Positions 36,635 through 49,541 of a DNA stretch of 60,000 nt are shown piece after piece. The position numbers were made by a program, and so were the translations under genes. The stretch is from contig WPIO01000001.1 in NCBI GenBank assembly GCA_009760855.2, positions 4,766,501 to 4,826,500 on the forward strand. The letters are read 5' to 3'. The stretch is from Cristatella mucedo. Taxonomy: Eukaryota; Bryozoa; Phylactolaemata; Cristatellidae. The first letter of the stretch is position 1. The number at the start of each line of letters is the position of its first letter. Under the pieces are notes generated by a model, which was given only the letters and a program-made list of their open reading frames with translations, did not search any database and had not been told where the DNA came from.

Positions 36635-39600
36635 AAAGGCAATGTTGGACGGCATGAAAATTGATTGACTCTGACAGGGAATGGCACAAAGAAGATGGAG
36701 GAGAGAGTGAGAGACCATGATAGAGGCCAGGGATACAGAGAAAGCAAGCATAATTGAGTGAAAGAGTGTCTCTGCTTGTTTTGCTCGATCTTTAGGCAGC
36801 TTTTGACACCATCGATCACAAAGTTCTTCTAGAGCGCCTCTCATCTCGCCTGGGCATCACTGGCACTGCTCTGCAGTGGTTCAGGTCCTATCTCAGTGGG
36901 AGACTCCAGAGTATTGACGTGAATGGACAAAGATCATCTGAAGTACCTCTGAAATATGGAGTACCTCAGGGCTCCGTGCTAGGTCCGGTTCTTTTCACGG
37001 TTTACACTCTCCCTCTTGCTGATGTGATTGCCAAGCACAATCTAGGCTTTCACTTCTATGCGGATGACACTCAGTTGTACCTTTGCTTTGATCCCTCCCA
37101 GCCTTCGAGCACCTCAAATTCTCTAAACTCACTTGCTGCATGCATTGATGACATCCGCACATGGATGGCAGCAAATTTTCTAAAACTAAACGATGACAAA
37201 ACTAACTTACTAGTTATGGGCAAACCCAGTGTGATTCAGAGATTGGAAAGGCTGTCTCTCAAAATTGGCTCTGCCAGCATATCTCCTGTTAAATCAGCTC
37301 GAAATCTAGGTGTCATATTCCAAAGCGACCTCTCGTTAGACGACCATATCAGCTCCACAGTCAAATCTGCCTATTTTCAGCTTCATAACATTGCTAAAAT
37401 TCGGGCTTGTTTAGATAAGGATACCACGTCTAAGTTGGTCCATGCATTCGTGACATCTCGTCTCGACTTCTGCAACTCACTGCTTACTGGCCTACCAGCA
37501 TGTGCGATCAGGCGATTGCAGCTGGTGCAAAACTCTGCAGCTAGGCTTGTCTGTCGTGAGCGTCGCAGTTGCCACATTACTCCACTTCTCGCCGACCTGC
37601 ACTGGCTACCAGTCAAGCAACGGATTGACTTCAAGGTTTTGTCGCTCACTTTTAGGTCCCTTCATTCTATGGCTCCAGCCTATCTGTCAGATATACTACC
37701 CTATCAGGCTAAGCATCGTACCACCCGCTTTTCGGAATCCAACAGTCTAGAAATACCTCATACAAACCTTAAATCCTTTGGAGACCGTGCATTTAGTTCA
37801 TATGCTCCCAAAGCCTGGAACTCCCTCCCGACTTGCGTCAGAACATCCCCTGACCTGACCACATTTAAAAGGAACCTAAAAACACCTATTTAGGACAGCC
37901 TTTAGTGGGTCCCTGTGATTCGTCCTTCACGTGCTTATGTGTGCTGACACTGTGCATGCTGCCACTAACCACATTTGCAAGCCGACCCTGTGCATGTCAC
38001 CCCTAAACCATGTTATTCATTTTGTTTGTTTTTCAAGCATGATTTTACTTACCATTCAATTGCATTTCCCTTTGCAGCAAATGTAAAGCGCCTAGAAAAA
38101 GATTAAGTTCTCTGAGGGCGCTTTATCAAGTACATTATTATTATTATTAAAGAGGAGATAGATAGAGACAGCAAAGACAGAGGACAGACGAAAAGAGACA
38201 GCAAGGAGAAAGAGAGAGAGAGCAAGAAAGAAAGTAAGTGAAAGAGATAGAGGGGGAATAGCAACATAAGACATATAGAGGGTAGTTATCAAGAATGAGC
38301 AGAAATGTTGACAGGAATGAAGATGGACATTATGGGAGAGAGGGGGAAACACACAGAGATAGCCATCAAGGTCATTTGGCCAACAGATCTGGTCACATGT
38401 CTGCTTCTGTATTCGCACAATTATGCATTAAGTTTCCCAAAGAAGGCCACTGACACAAGATTATTACAGTTGGATCACTTCAGACATTTAAGAGCACTGA
38501 TGAAATTCAAGCATAAGCCTACATGCTTGGAAACTGCAGAGGTATGTCACCAGATAAACAATGCTTTCCTGTGTGTTAAGTTACTGCCAGTGCTTAGCTC
38601 CAGCTAACCCTCTAAGATACTTCTGCTTCACCTAATACAACGGAACTTCCCAACTGAAAATAGCCGAAGATATAGGCAAGGATCGGCATTACAAAGATTC
38701 CGCTGTTTACAATCTGGGAAAAATCCTAAGAAATGACATCTGCTTGCTAACCCATTATGACTTTCATGACCCAACACACAGTGAACAGATTAGTTTACGT
38801 TAGCATGCAATTCAGATCAGGGGATCTACAGCAGCTAACACAGAAATTAATCTTATTAAATAGCAGGACCAAGCGTGTCCTCAAGCTAAATACACATGGG
38901 CATTCAAGATTTAACGTTTTGCATACTTTACATGATATCAATGGTAGGATGAAGGGAAAAGAAGAGGACAGCCATTGAATCTTGAGCAATACATGCACAG
39001 CTTCATTCACTGTAATAGTTTGATCCAGCCAGTACATATTATTTATATTACCAAACACACACACAAAATCTGAAACCTTTCAAGCCAAATGACTAAGATT
39101 TTCCGATTCTACACTCTAACAATTTATCTTGGTTTTACTTTTTTTTTGAGTGACCTCACCGTTAGTCACAGGGCTACTGCAATCAACTTGCTACGTTAAG
39201 CCACTCTGGCTATTATCTCACAAATGGTTTCTTATGTAGGAACTATTTTTTGAATCCATGCAATGCTATTCGATGAAGACTAGCAACTGGTAATCATTAA
39301 ACCACTTAACCATCGTTGACATTAGGTAACCAGCATAACTATATACAGGGATGCCATGTGATCATGCATATGGAAACCCCGGTCATCATACCATATGTGA
39401 CATCATATTTGAAAGCACTTCAAAGCCAAGTGTAAAGAGATTGCAGGTTCGTCTCCTGCAGAAGATATGATTTTAACATTATTAGTACATCCACAGGTTC
39501 TAAGGTCCTGTATATTAAAAACATATTGCAGACAGATGAGCTTATACTCATGCGCAGCCAATTACTAGCTATTGTTACACACCGGCATAAACTTTGTGCG

Positions 39601-42600
39601 CCAGTAAGGAAACGCCTCCAGGATGACTTTTGAGTTAAAGCACCAGTGAGCTGCAATAAAGTGCCTAGGGCGAGATTCGGTTCTCCAAGGGCGCTATACA
39701 AATGTATTATTTTTTATTTTATTAATGCCTTCTCAGCAGACTTAACAGAGTATGAAACACCTGCTGCTGACGTCAATTGGCTTAGTATGGCGATGAAAGA
39801 GCTGTGACAAACTCTAAATGCAGGCATTTAAAGACAAGATGGTCCCACCACTTAGTTTTCTGACTTTTGCTACTAATTTAAACTCAGGAAAACAATGCCA
39901 ACCTAAAGGGATGAATGAGAATAGCCGAAAGACTCGTTTCCCTACCATGATATCTGCTTGGCAGCACTCATGCGTACATCGCTGTGCTGGTCGTACAGAG
40001 CATCCACATAGTGCTTGTACAGAGAATACACTACACTACTGTCATGTCCTTGTTCGGATAATGCCTGATCATCGGAAACCTACAATAACAATACAGCCAT
40101 GTACATATCCGTGTGTAGAGATAAAGTATAATAATAATAATAGTACACTTGATAAAGCGCCCTCAGAGAACTGAATCTCTTTCTAGGCGCTTTACATTTG
40201 CTGCAAACACATATCAGTAGATTAATACACACATTTATGTTGTGTGTGTAGGCACACTCGATGCCTAGCATTTCTTTCAGGCAGGGGTAAGATTTGACCA
40301 TCAGAGGGAGTAATCATAAGCGAGCAGAAAAAAATGACACGACACACCATACTCTTCTGAGCTGATCCACATATGCATTATTTGCTAAACCAAAATGAAG
40401 CGACTCGATCTCAGGTGTTATAAAAGCAAGTTTGCGTATTTTAGCTATCGAATAATTAAAGCAAGAAAGTCCATCACGCCGCAAGATGGCGCACTTGCAT
40501 CACTTGGTAAAATGGCCAACTTCGGTCAAGCAGCAAGATGGCCCAGCATTGTCATTCATGATGGAACTGCTATGACTCAGTGTAGCAAGTCCACAGGCGG
40601 TGAGCTGCTCGAACGATAGATAAGGAATAATAATAGCTATTGACTGGCAGCAACAAAAGTATGTAACACATTTTATGAAAAAATCTGCTGTCAAAAGGAA
40701 GCTGTGGTTATGAGAACCTAACCTTTTAAGGCGATTAAAGAGATATCTTTTAGCTGGCCGCGTCAAAAAGTCAGGCTCGGGAAAACGGGAGCAAAACAGC
40801 TGAACATTAAAATCTCGAGGCCGCTAGCGATGGTTAGTACAAATGGGTCAAGCCTTTTTCACAGCTGAAAAGTGAGTTTCAAAAGTAAAATTTGGGCATT
40901 TCTTTAGCCGGAGGGCCCTAGAAAGCCTTACAACCTCTTGGAACTGGAGGGCTGAATGGGTACCTCCAGAATGCTATCTACCTCAGAGCCAAGGAGCGAA
41001 GCCCGGGAGACCCGTCACAAAGAAATGAGAAGCCCCCTTTCAGAAGGCCTGAGGCAGCAAACAGCACTACCAGTCAGAATTAGTCCTTAGTTCCATCTAG
41101 CAAGTAATCTGCTTGACCCCTCATAGCAAACTTGTAGAAGCCGGCTAAGGCCGAAGGAGGGTCTTTAGCCCTCCCATAAAGTTGGTGCGCAGTTTCCGAA
41201 CAAAGGTTCCCAGTCAGCTAAAAAATGCAACCGGGTCTACATGGAATGCATGCACCCATAATTAGAGAGCCTGAAGTTATGCACCGAGCATGCAACCCAT
41301 CAGGCCTCTTAAAACTTATGTAAAAAGATTTACCTCTTTACATCATCTAAAAAAATACGGCCAGCCTCTAAAAATAACATAACCCCTCAAATGATAGCAT
41401 ATCACCTCTTCCGCTACCCCCACCTCCACTACCCCAAGAAACAGACTCATACCGTGCACACCGAAGGCACAATGAGCCATAAAGCTTTTAGCCACACCGA
41501 AAAAAACTTGAGCGCCGTCTAGAGACACGCCTTTAGGTTGTATGAGAAAGGCGAATTCCCCAAAAAGCCTCCGGAGCATTCTCTCAGCCTGATAGCCCAG
41601 ATTGCCACTGGGGAGAAGCAGCTGAGATTCAAGGTCTCCAGGAAACTGCTCTAGAGGTGTTCCCGGTGGCAAGCCAGAGGCACTCCACTTCCAAGTTCAC
41701 TAACAAGGAGGTACAGCTTCCATGGCTCCTGCATCATTTATATATACATCTGCATATCACCGTATACACTCATATATGACACTCAGTTGTACCGTTGCTT
41801 TGATCCCTCCCAGCCCTCCAGCACGTCCAATTCTCTTAACTCCCTTGCTGCATGTATTGATCCGCACATGGATAGTAGCAAACTTTCCTAAATTTAATGA
41901 TGATTAAACTAACTTGGCAGTTACTGGCAAACCAAGTGTGACTGAGAAATTGGATAGGCTAACGCTCAAAATCGGCTCTGCCACTTCCTGTTAAATCTGC
42001 ACGAAATCTATGTGTCACATTCCAAAGTGACTTTTCATTAGACGAACACATCAGCTCCACAGTCAAGTCTACCTACGATAAGCTACATATAATTGCTAAA
42101 TTTCGGGCTTGTTTAGACAGGGATACCACACCTAAATTGGTCCGTGCATTTGTAACATCCAGTCATGACTTCTGTAACTCACTGCTTGCTGGTCTACAGG
42201 TATGTGCAATCAGGTGCTTATAGCTGGTGCAAAACTCTGCAGCTAGGCATGTCTGTCGTGAGCATAGCAGTTGCCACAACACACCACTTCTTGCCGACTG
42301 CACTGGCTACCAGTCAAGTAACGGATCGACTTCAAGGTTTTGTCACTAGCTTTTAGGTTCCTTCATTCTTTAGTTCCAGCCTACCTATCAGATCTACTCC
42401 CCCACCAGGCTAAGCACGTACCACCACTTTCCAGAATCTAACTGTTTACCATACCTCGTACAAATCTCAAATCCTTTGGAGACCGTGCCTTCAGTTCGCA
42501 TGCTCATAAAACCTGGAACTCACTCCCGACTGACGTAACGACATCGCCTGATTTGTTCATATTTAAAAAGAAACTAAAAAAGCATCTATTATGACAGCAT

Positions 42601-45600
42601 TTAGTAGATCCCTGTGATTTGTCCTGGATGTGCTTATGCATGCTGACACTGTGCATGCTGCCACTAACCACATTTGCATGCTGACACATTTCATGCGAGA
42701 CAGGCGTTATGCAGATGTCATGCCTGCTAGCAGATGCTTCTAAGAAAACAATTCAGCTCACGAAGCAGTTTCAAGAAACAAAGCAAAATATGCATGCAAG
42801 GCATACTTTGGTTTACACTTAGCAAGCAGATATTACGCCTGCTAGCAAATACTTCTGAGAAAAAAGTGCAGCTCACGAAGCAGTTTCACAATATAAAACT
42901 AAGTATCCCTGCAAGGCAAACTTGCAATGTGCAGCCGAGCAGATGCACAGCGGACATGCTGATGGACACCTTTATTCACCAATCAACGAGAGAGGGTGGT
43001 CTTGGAAACTGCCTGAAAGGTGAAGAACTTTTTGACGAATCCTTATTTGGTACAGTTGGTTGTGGTGCAGGGCCCAGCCAATTGCCTAATTTAAACCCCA
43101 TAGAACGACTATGGTGTAATAAAGACAGGCAGCAGAGGTCGGCTGCTCGGCCTAAACCGTCGATTTGCCGACGTCATGTCGACCCAGTCCATGACCACAA
43201 GAACACACGGCAGGCCTTATATATGGCTTTCAAAAGCAGGCAAACCAGACAACGTGAGTTCCTACTCAACCGACAGCATCTTAACGTATAAGCCAAGATC
43301 CCATGGTGGAAGCAGGCAAGCACAAACTAGCCATAACAGCAAACTGTCAGGCGGCCACGTGATTGGGCACGTAGGTCGGAAATGATCTTACCGAGAGGAC
43401 ACGACTCGTACAGTTCACCAGCTCCATGCGCAAATCCTTCGAGCAGCCTGACACGGCATGTACGGTCCTGCAATAAGGGGAGGGGATGACAGCAAAATGC
43501 AATTAGACGATGTGGATTGCAAGCATTACAATGCACCAGCAGGGTGCTGGTCGATACATACATACCCCCTAAATGCAATGCAGAAGGCAACGTACATACG
43601 CCATTAAAGTGTCCATAAATGCAGGCTCGTTAAAACTGAATAAAACAGGAGGTTGCTGACGGCCACCCTCCCTCAGACAGCACCAAACACCCGCGTGCCA
43701 CCTAATTCAAATCAATAGGCATCAAAGCAGTTGCACAAAACGAATGAGTCAAACCTCGCAGCCGAAGACCGTGGCTGTTCGCCTGGTGTCTTACCACATG
43801 GCGGCCAACAGCTGCGACGCTTGAAGGATGCACTCGGACCAGTCGCCACCGTCAGACGGACTGCCATGCCCGTCGTTGCAGCAAGCACGCGACGACAGGC
43901 AAGCGCTGCAGAGGTGGCCGAGAAGCTGCACCAGGCAGACGGCTATCGGCACGTCGTGACAGTACTGCTTCATCAGGGTCCTGTCAAAGAAGAGGCATGC
44001 GGCAAGACGACGAAGCGTCGCCGGCGAGTGCAATGCTCCTTTGAGCGACTGCTCAAAATGCGACAGCAATGCTCGTCCTCTCACGAAACCTTGCCAGCAG
44101 GAGGGATTCGCAGGAGGCCATATCGACAGGTCCAACGTATAGCAGCATGGCTGCCAAAAACATGTGATGGTGCGCATGCCCTGGCTGCTGCTTACGTCAA
44201 CGCCTCCAGAGACTGCTTCGCCATTTGTGCCGGTATGCGCTTCTTCTGGGCGATGGCGCGCAGAAACTCGAGCATCTGCAGCAGCAAACGTGTCTGAGCA
44301 GACCCTCCTTAAAGCTTTATCGGATCTTGCTTTTTTTTCTATTGCCAAGCTACCACAGTGGTGAGACGATGAGCCCTCCAGCACCCACCCGGGACAGATC
44401 AATAAATAAGCACATGGAAGCAAGTGCAAGGCCAACCGAGAAGACCCACCATTAGCGCGTGTGCCGTCTTCGAAAAGGACCAAACAGCAGATCGAAGGAT
44501 CCTTGTCACGTGGAGACTGGAAATAGCAGCAGTGGCACGTTGGTGATGCTGCTGTGACGGTGGCAGCAAAGTCGGCTCGAAGCAGTACGATAGCAGCAGC
44601 AGACACAGCTCAGCTAGCTCCTCGCCAGAAGTGCGCATGTGCACCGAAGCCTGCTGCACCCGCCGCTGGTGCAGCTGGTCATCAAAAACGCTCCTCCTCG
44701 AGTACGCGTCCGATGTGTCTAGAATGAGGCAGAGCCACATGCGATCGTGTTTAATGTCGGCCAAAGACCCCGAATCGAACCCCCCCACCGGTTCAGCTGC
44801 ACCGCTTACACACTCCCCCAAAGAGCACGAGGGCCGTGCATCCACATGCCTACCCGGGTTGTCTTTGCTTGTGGCACTGTGAGAAGAAGGCATATCGTTA
44901 TCGCAGCTCTCCTCGTCAGCAGAAGAGAAGCCGTTCGAAGACAGGGTCAAAGCACCACTGCTGCCGTGAAAGCCATTTCCAGGTGGCTGCTTCATTGCCT
45001 GTTAAGTAGCAACAGCTATTTGACGGCTTGTCAATAAGGAATCGAGCACAAAGAAACTTCCTCAAGTAAGCATACCCTACGAAACACAAAAATTCTCGGC
45101 CATTTTACAAGTCACACTGCTGGAAAGGTAAGATTAACATTGAGGCTGCACAGACGGGCCTCCACACAAGTTGCAGTAACTGCAACCTTTTTTGGGGGCA
45201 TGCCAAGTGTTACTCCTGGTCGATCAAAGAGAAGCAGCTTCGGCATTGTTATCTCTAGAAAACGAACCTACACTTCCCTCTTCATCCTTCAAAATGCTGG
45301 GTAAACGGTAAGCAAGCAAGGCATGCACCAGACTACTCAGCCGCTTTGATTGGTGTACAAAAATAGTAACTACATTATTTTCTTTCTCACACTATGTTCT
45401 AGTACAGTGATAGCCTAGGTGGCAAGGTGCTTGCTCTTCACGACCGAGGTTGTGGGTTCGAATCCTGCAGGGTGCGACCCTTTATTGCCAACTCCAATCG
45501 GTGGTGACAGGCATAGAGGCTCTTCAAATGCTATACAAATGTGGCTGTTAAATCAGTGAATTATAATTCATGCCAGAACTCGTGATACTTGAAGTAGCTC

Positions 45601-48600
45601 GTAGGACACAATCAGTTTGTAACTCGACTTTCCACAGCTGCCCGTCGATCAAATATGAGCATTTCAAAGCAGTATTTTGCATAAAGCACCGAGCTCCATA
45701 CCGTTGATCGTGGTAGCACGCTCCAACAGATACAAATCGAAATTCTGCCTAGTGCATGCGAAAAAGACTCGTACCTACAGCACTGCAGTGTGGCTGAGCT
45801 CAAGACAGCACCGCAGGACAGTGTTTTCACATCTGATTTTCAACCGCCTCCTAAAAATAGCTGCTGCAGTTTGTGGACTACCGTAGCATTTGAAGTCAAA
45901 GCAGCAGTTTATAGGGTCAACCGCTCTGTTTGCATCCCTGAATGTGCTCACCTAGATGTGCCATAGTAAGATCTGGCAACAGACCGTAAATAGACAAGGT
46001 CTCGTCCATATAATCCATACATTCCTAGGGTGATATTGCGACATTTTTTGGCAAAGATTCTGTAGCAAACTGGTAATCACATCTGCATTTGAAGAGCCAC
46101 CTTCACCACTCATCCTAATGCTTTCAAACTGGTGACAATTTGCCAATTTCTCAAGCCTGCCCTGGAAGAAAGTGGGTGTGTCGAAAGCAGCCGTCCTCAA
46201 ACGCTCGGCAAGAACTTTACATTTCGCGTGTACTAGATAGCAGTAGGAAAAACTCACCGGGCATTAAAATGGCCCAGTTTGCTACTAAGGCATCAACAAC
46301 GTCGGTCGGTGTCTCGGCGACCTCACTTGTGGCAGAGTGCCTTTGGCCACCTGTATATACATACCAACTTCCTCTGGTCATTGGTGAAAATGTTTCTTCT
46401 GATTGAAGCCATAATGAAGGCAAGAAAACTAGGCCTGTGCCAGTTACATAACTAGCCCAAACCATGGTAAGTCACATGACTACATCCTTCTAAGCATAAC
46501 CTCTCGATAAGCATAGAAAATTGCCCGACAGAGTGTGCTTACAGAGTTAACCACTTTTTAATAATAATGATAATAATAGCTATCATTGTCATCGTCATCA
46601 TATGTGGTTGTTGACAATCTTTATGGCACACTGGGATTTCCCTACAGCATGCACAATGTGCCCAAAACCAACCCCAATTTTGCTAGAATACTGACAATAG
46701 AGGTGTGCACCAACTAACCACCTTGAGAGTTTAGGCTGGGTTCATCGGTCCTATCTGAGGCATCCTATCCGTTGCAGCTTACGCTAAGGCATACGATCGA
46801 AAGCATGCCCATGAGCATAGCTGCTGCTGCTACAGCTCGAAGATCCACGGGACAGAAACACGGCGACCTCATGCATGTGGCCACTGAAGGCCATCCAGCT
46901 GCATGCGGACAGTAGAGTGGTAGCCGTCCACATTCCCTTTCTGCTGGCCTTGCAACGACGGCACAAAGCACAGCAACGGCGCGCTCGGCAAACGCTTGCA
47001 GAAGACAACAGTGGCATCTTACCAGTTCAAAGGAGTTCAGCAGGGTAACCGGAAAACTAGCAGGAGTTGCTGCGAGCAGCAGTGCTCGAATAGCCGGACA
47101 GAGCTTTGCCAGCGAGCAGTGAACCGTTCGAAGCAGGAGGCAGGCTCTGTGAATCTGTGGCTCTGCTGCTTCCATTACCAGTTGCAGGTTGTCGCACACG
47201 CTCCGCCACAAGACCTGCAGCAGAGACGAGTGGAGACTGCATATATCACGTGGCTGACAATCAGCTTGCATGCATGCATTGCAAAACCAGCTTAAAGATG
47301 AATTAATAAGCACTGGCCTCTTCACATCTGTTCACAACTCAATTTTCTGTGAACCACCGTGATAGAAGGAAAAAAGGTAAAATAAAATACTGAAAAAACC
47401 TTGGCTTGATTAAAATACCTGAAGCAAGATGAAGCATGTCAGCCCCAATGGGTTGCACCGAGCATCCAGTCCGAGGTTTCGGGCCAGTGGGCAGGCTAAC
47501 TTACGTGCAGCAGGTCAGTCCATGGATGAGTCTTGGGCCCTGAAGCCGACAGTGAGCCACCGGCATGGGTAACCATTTCGCTATCACAAGCAGACAGGGT
47601 ATGAACTAGTAGTCGGCACGTCCACGAGGCAGTGCTCAACGTGGCAAGAGATATCGAGGCAGCCTGAAGCAAAGCAGCAGCACATACTTGCTGTGACTCG
47701 GTGTACGGACGGCCAGTAGTGATTTTAACGTGGCCTGCGTTCAATAACGACATGTATCTTAGGACATAAGCAGTGATTAAGTAATGACAGCAGGCTGCAT
47801 GGAAGACACGTTAAACGGGCGCCATACATGTTATTGCTCTGAAGGCTTACGCACACACAGAAGCTTCCCGTTGTTCTGCACTGCAGATAACTAAACCGAC
47901 CAAGACGAGGAATTCGGACAAGGATCCAGGCAAAATTAACTTACACCTTGCCTCCTTAAATTAAAATACCAGTGGCCCTGAGCATTATCATGCAAGGTAA
48001 CTCAAGGCAAAATATTGCCAGTAGGGGCAGCACACTGGAGTTGGCTCATCGTCGGCGTGGCGGCTGGCACATGAATGGCATCCATCGCTGGCCACGAGCC
48101 TTAGCTGGTTACAAGCCGAGCAGAACAGCCAGCCAGTCGCACTCGCTCGTACAGCTATTCAATATGTCTTATAAGCTGCCTTCATACAGGAAGTGGGAGT
48201 ATTAGACAGATTTTCCCACTGGTTGGTGAGCTGGCGGTACAGGCGCAATGCTAAGATGCTGCTAGCGAGAATCGTGGGAAGGCAACAGCAGCTGATAAAT
48301 GGAGCTCCTACGTATGAATGATGCCACGGATTCAACTCTCTCGACGAGGACCAGATATTTTCTTTTCTCTAAAGCTGCAACCTCCCTCGAGGGTGCTGTA
48401 GAGCTTCCTTAATCAAGCTGACGATTCGGCCACACCGGGTAGTTCTCCTTGTTCCTTGCCCCATATTTGTACCTTAGCTTTGATCCCTCCCAGCCTTCGA
48501 GCACTTCGAATTCTCTCAACTCCCTTGCTGCATGTATTGACGACATCCACACATGGATGGCAGCAAATTTTCTTAAATTGAATAATGATAAAACCAACTT

Positions 48601-49510
48601 ACTAGTTATGGGCAGACCAAGTGTGATTCAGAAATTGGAAATGCTAATGCTCAAAATCGACTCTGCCAGCATATCTTCTATTGAATCTGCACGAAATCTA
48701 GGTGTCATGTGACCTTCCGTTAGACGACCACATCAGCTCCACAGTCAAGTCTGCCTACTTTCAGCTACATAACATTGCTAAAATTCGGGCTTGTTTGTAT
48801 AGGGATGCCACAATTAAGTTGGTCCATGCATTTGTGACATCCCGTCTTGACTTCTGTCACTCACTGCTTGCTGGCCTACCGGCATGTGCAATCAGGCGCT
48901 TGCAACTGGTGCAAAACTCTGCAGCTAGGCTTGTATGTCGTGTGCCTCACAGTTGCCACATTACACTATTTCTCGCCGACCTTCACTGGCTACCAGTCAA
49001 GCAACGAATCGACTTCAAGGTTTTATCTCGCACTTTTAAGTCCCTTTATTCTTTAGCTCCAGCCTTCCTATCAGATCAATTCCCGCACCAGGCCAATCAT
49101 CGTACCACAAGCTTTTCGAAATCTAACTGTTTACCTATACCCGTACAAACATCAAACCCTTTGGAGACCGTGTCTTTAGTTAATATACTCCCAAAGCCTG
49201 GAACTCACTCCCGACTTCTGTCACGACATCCCCTGACTTGACCATATTTAAAAATAAATTAAAAACGCACTTATTTATGACAGCATTTAGTGGGTCCGTG
49301 ATTGTCCTTTATGTGCTTATGTGTGCTGACACTGTGCATGCTGCCACTGACCACATTTGTATGCTGACCCTGTGCATGTCACCCCTAACCATGTTATTCA
49401 TGTTGTTTATCAAGCATGACATCACTCACCATTCAATCAGGTTTCCTTTGCAGCAAATGTAAACCACCTAGAAAGAGACTGAGTTCTCTAAGGGCACTTT
49501 ATCAAGTGTA

Positions 49511-49541
<31 letters not shown>

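Larger units (their letters stand above)
28979..40722. other. ATM intron 15, 11.7 kb, transposon-filled
   Basis: The largest intron in the window. It contains LINE-C, LINE-B, nested LINE-A, S2, a Tc1-like element, microsatellites and solo LINE tails. The part from 38,150 to 40,120 has a purine-rich stretch (38,155-38,290) and otherwise nothing I can name. Confidence 0.6.

Noticed and set aside
36354-36844. Long open frames of Thr-His and Arg-Glu or Ser-Leu and Cys-Val repeats
   Set aside because: Pure products of the CA/AG microsatellite.
40480-40620. QVRHLAA on minus resembling human HQVRMLAAES
   Set aside because: A stop follows immediately and no splice sites fit; exon 15 at 40,723 satisfies the phases instead.
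44000-44195. Extension of ATM exon 13 upstream through the open frame
   Set aside because: Only the acceptor at 43,981 gives the phase required by exon 12.
46258-46350. Possible extra ATM exon (acceptor tatatacag, donor gtgagt, reads [18 protein letters not shown])
   Set aside because: It resembles human LMNDIADICKSLASFIKKP and lies in the right place. However, it needs phase 2 at its start while exon 10 ends and exon 11 begins in phase 0; read in phase it hits a stop.
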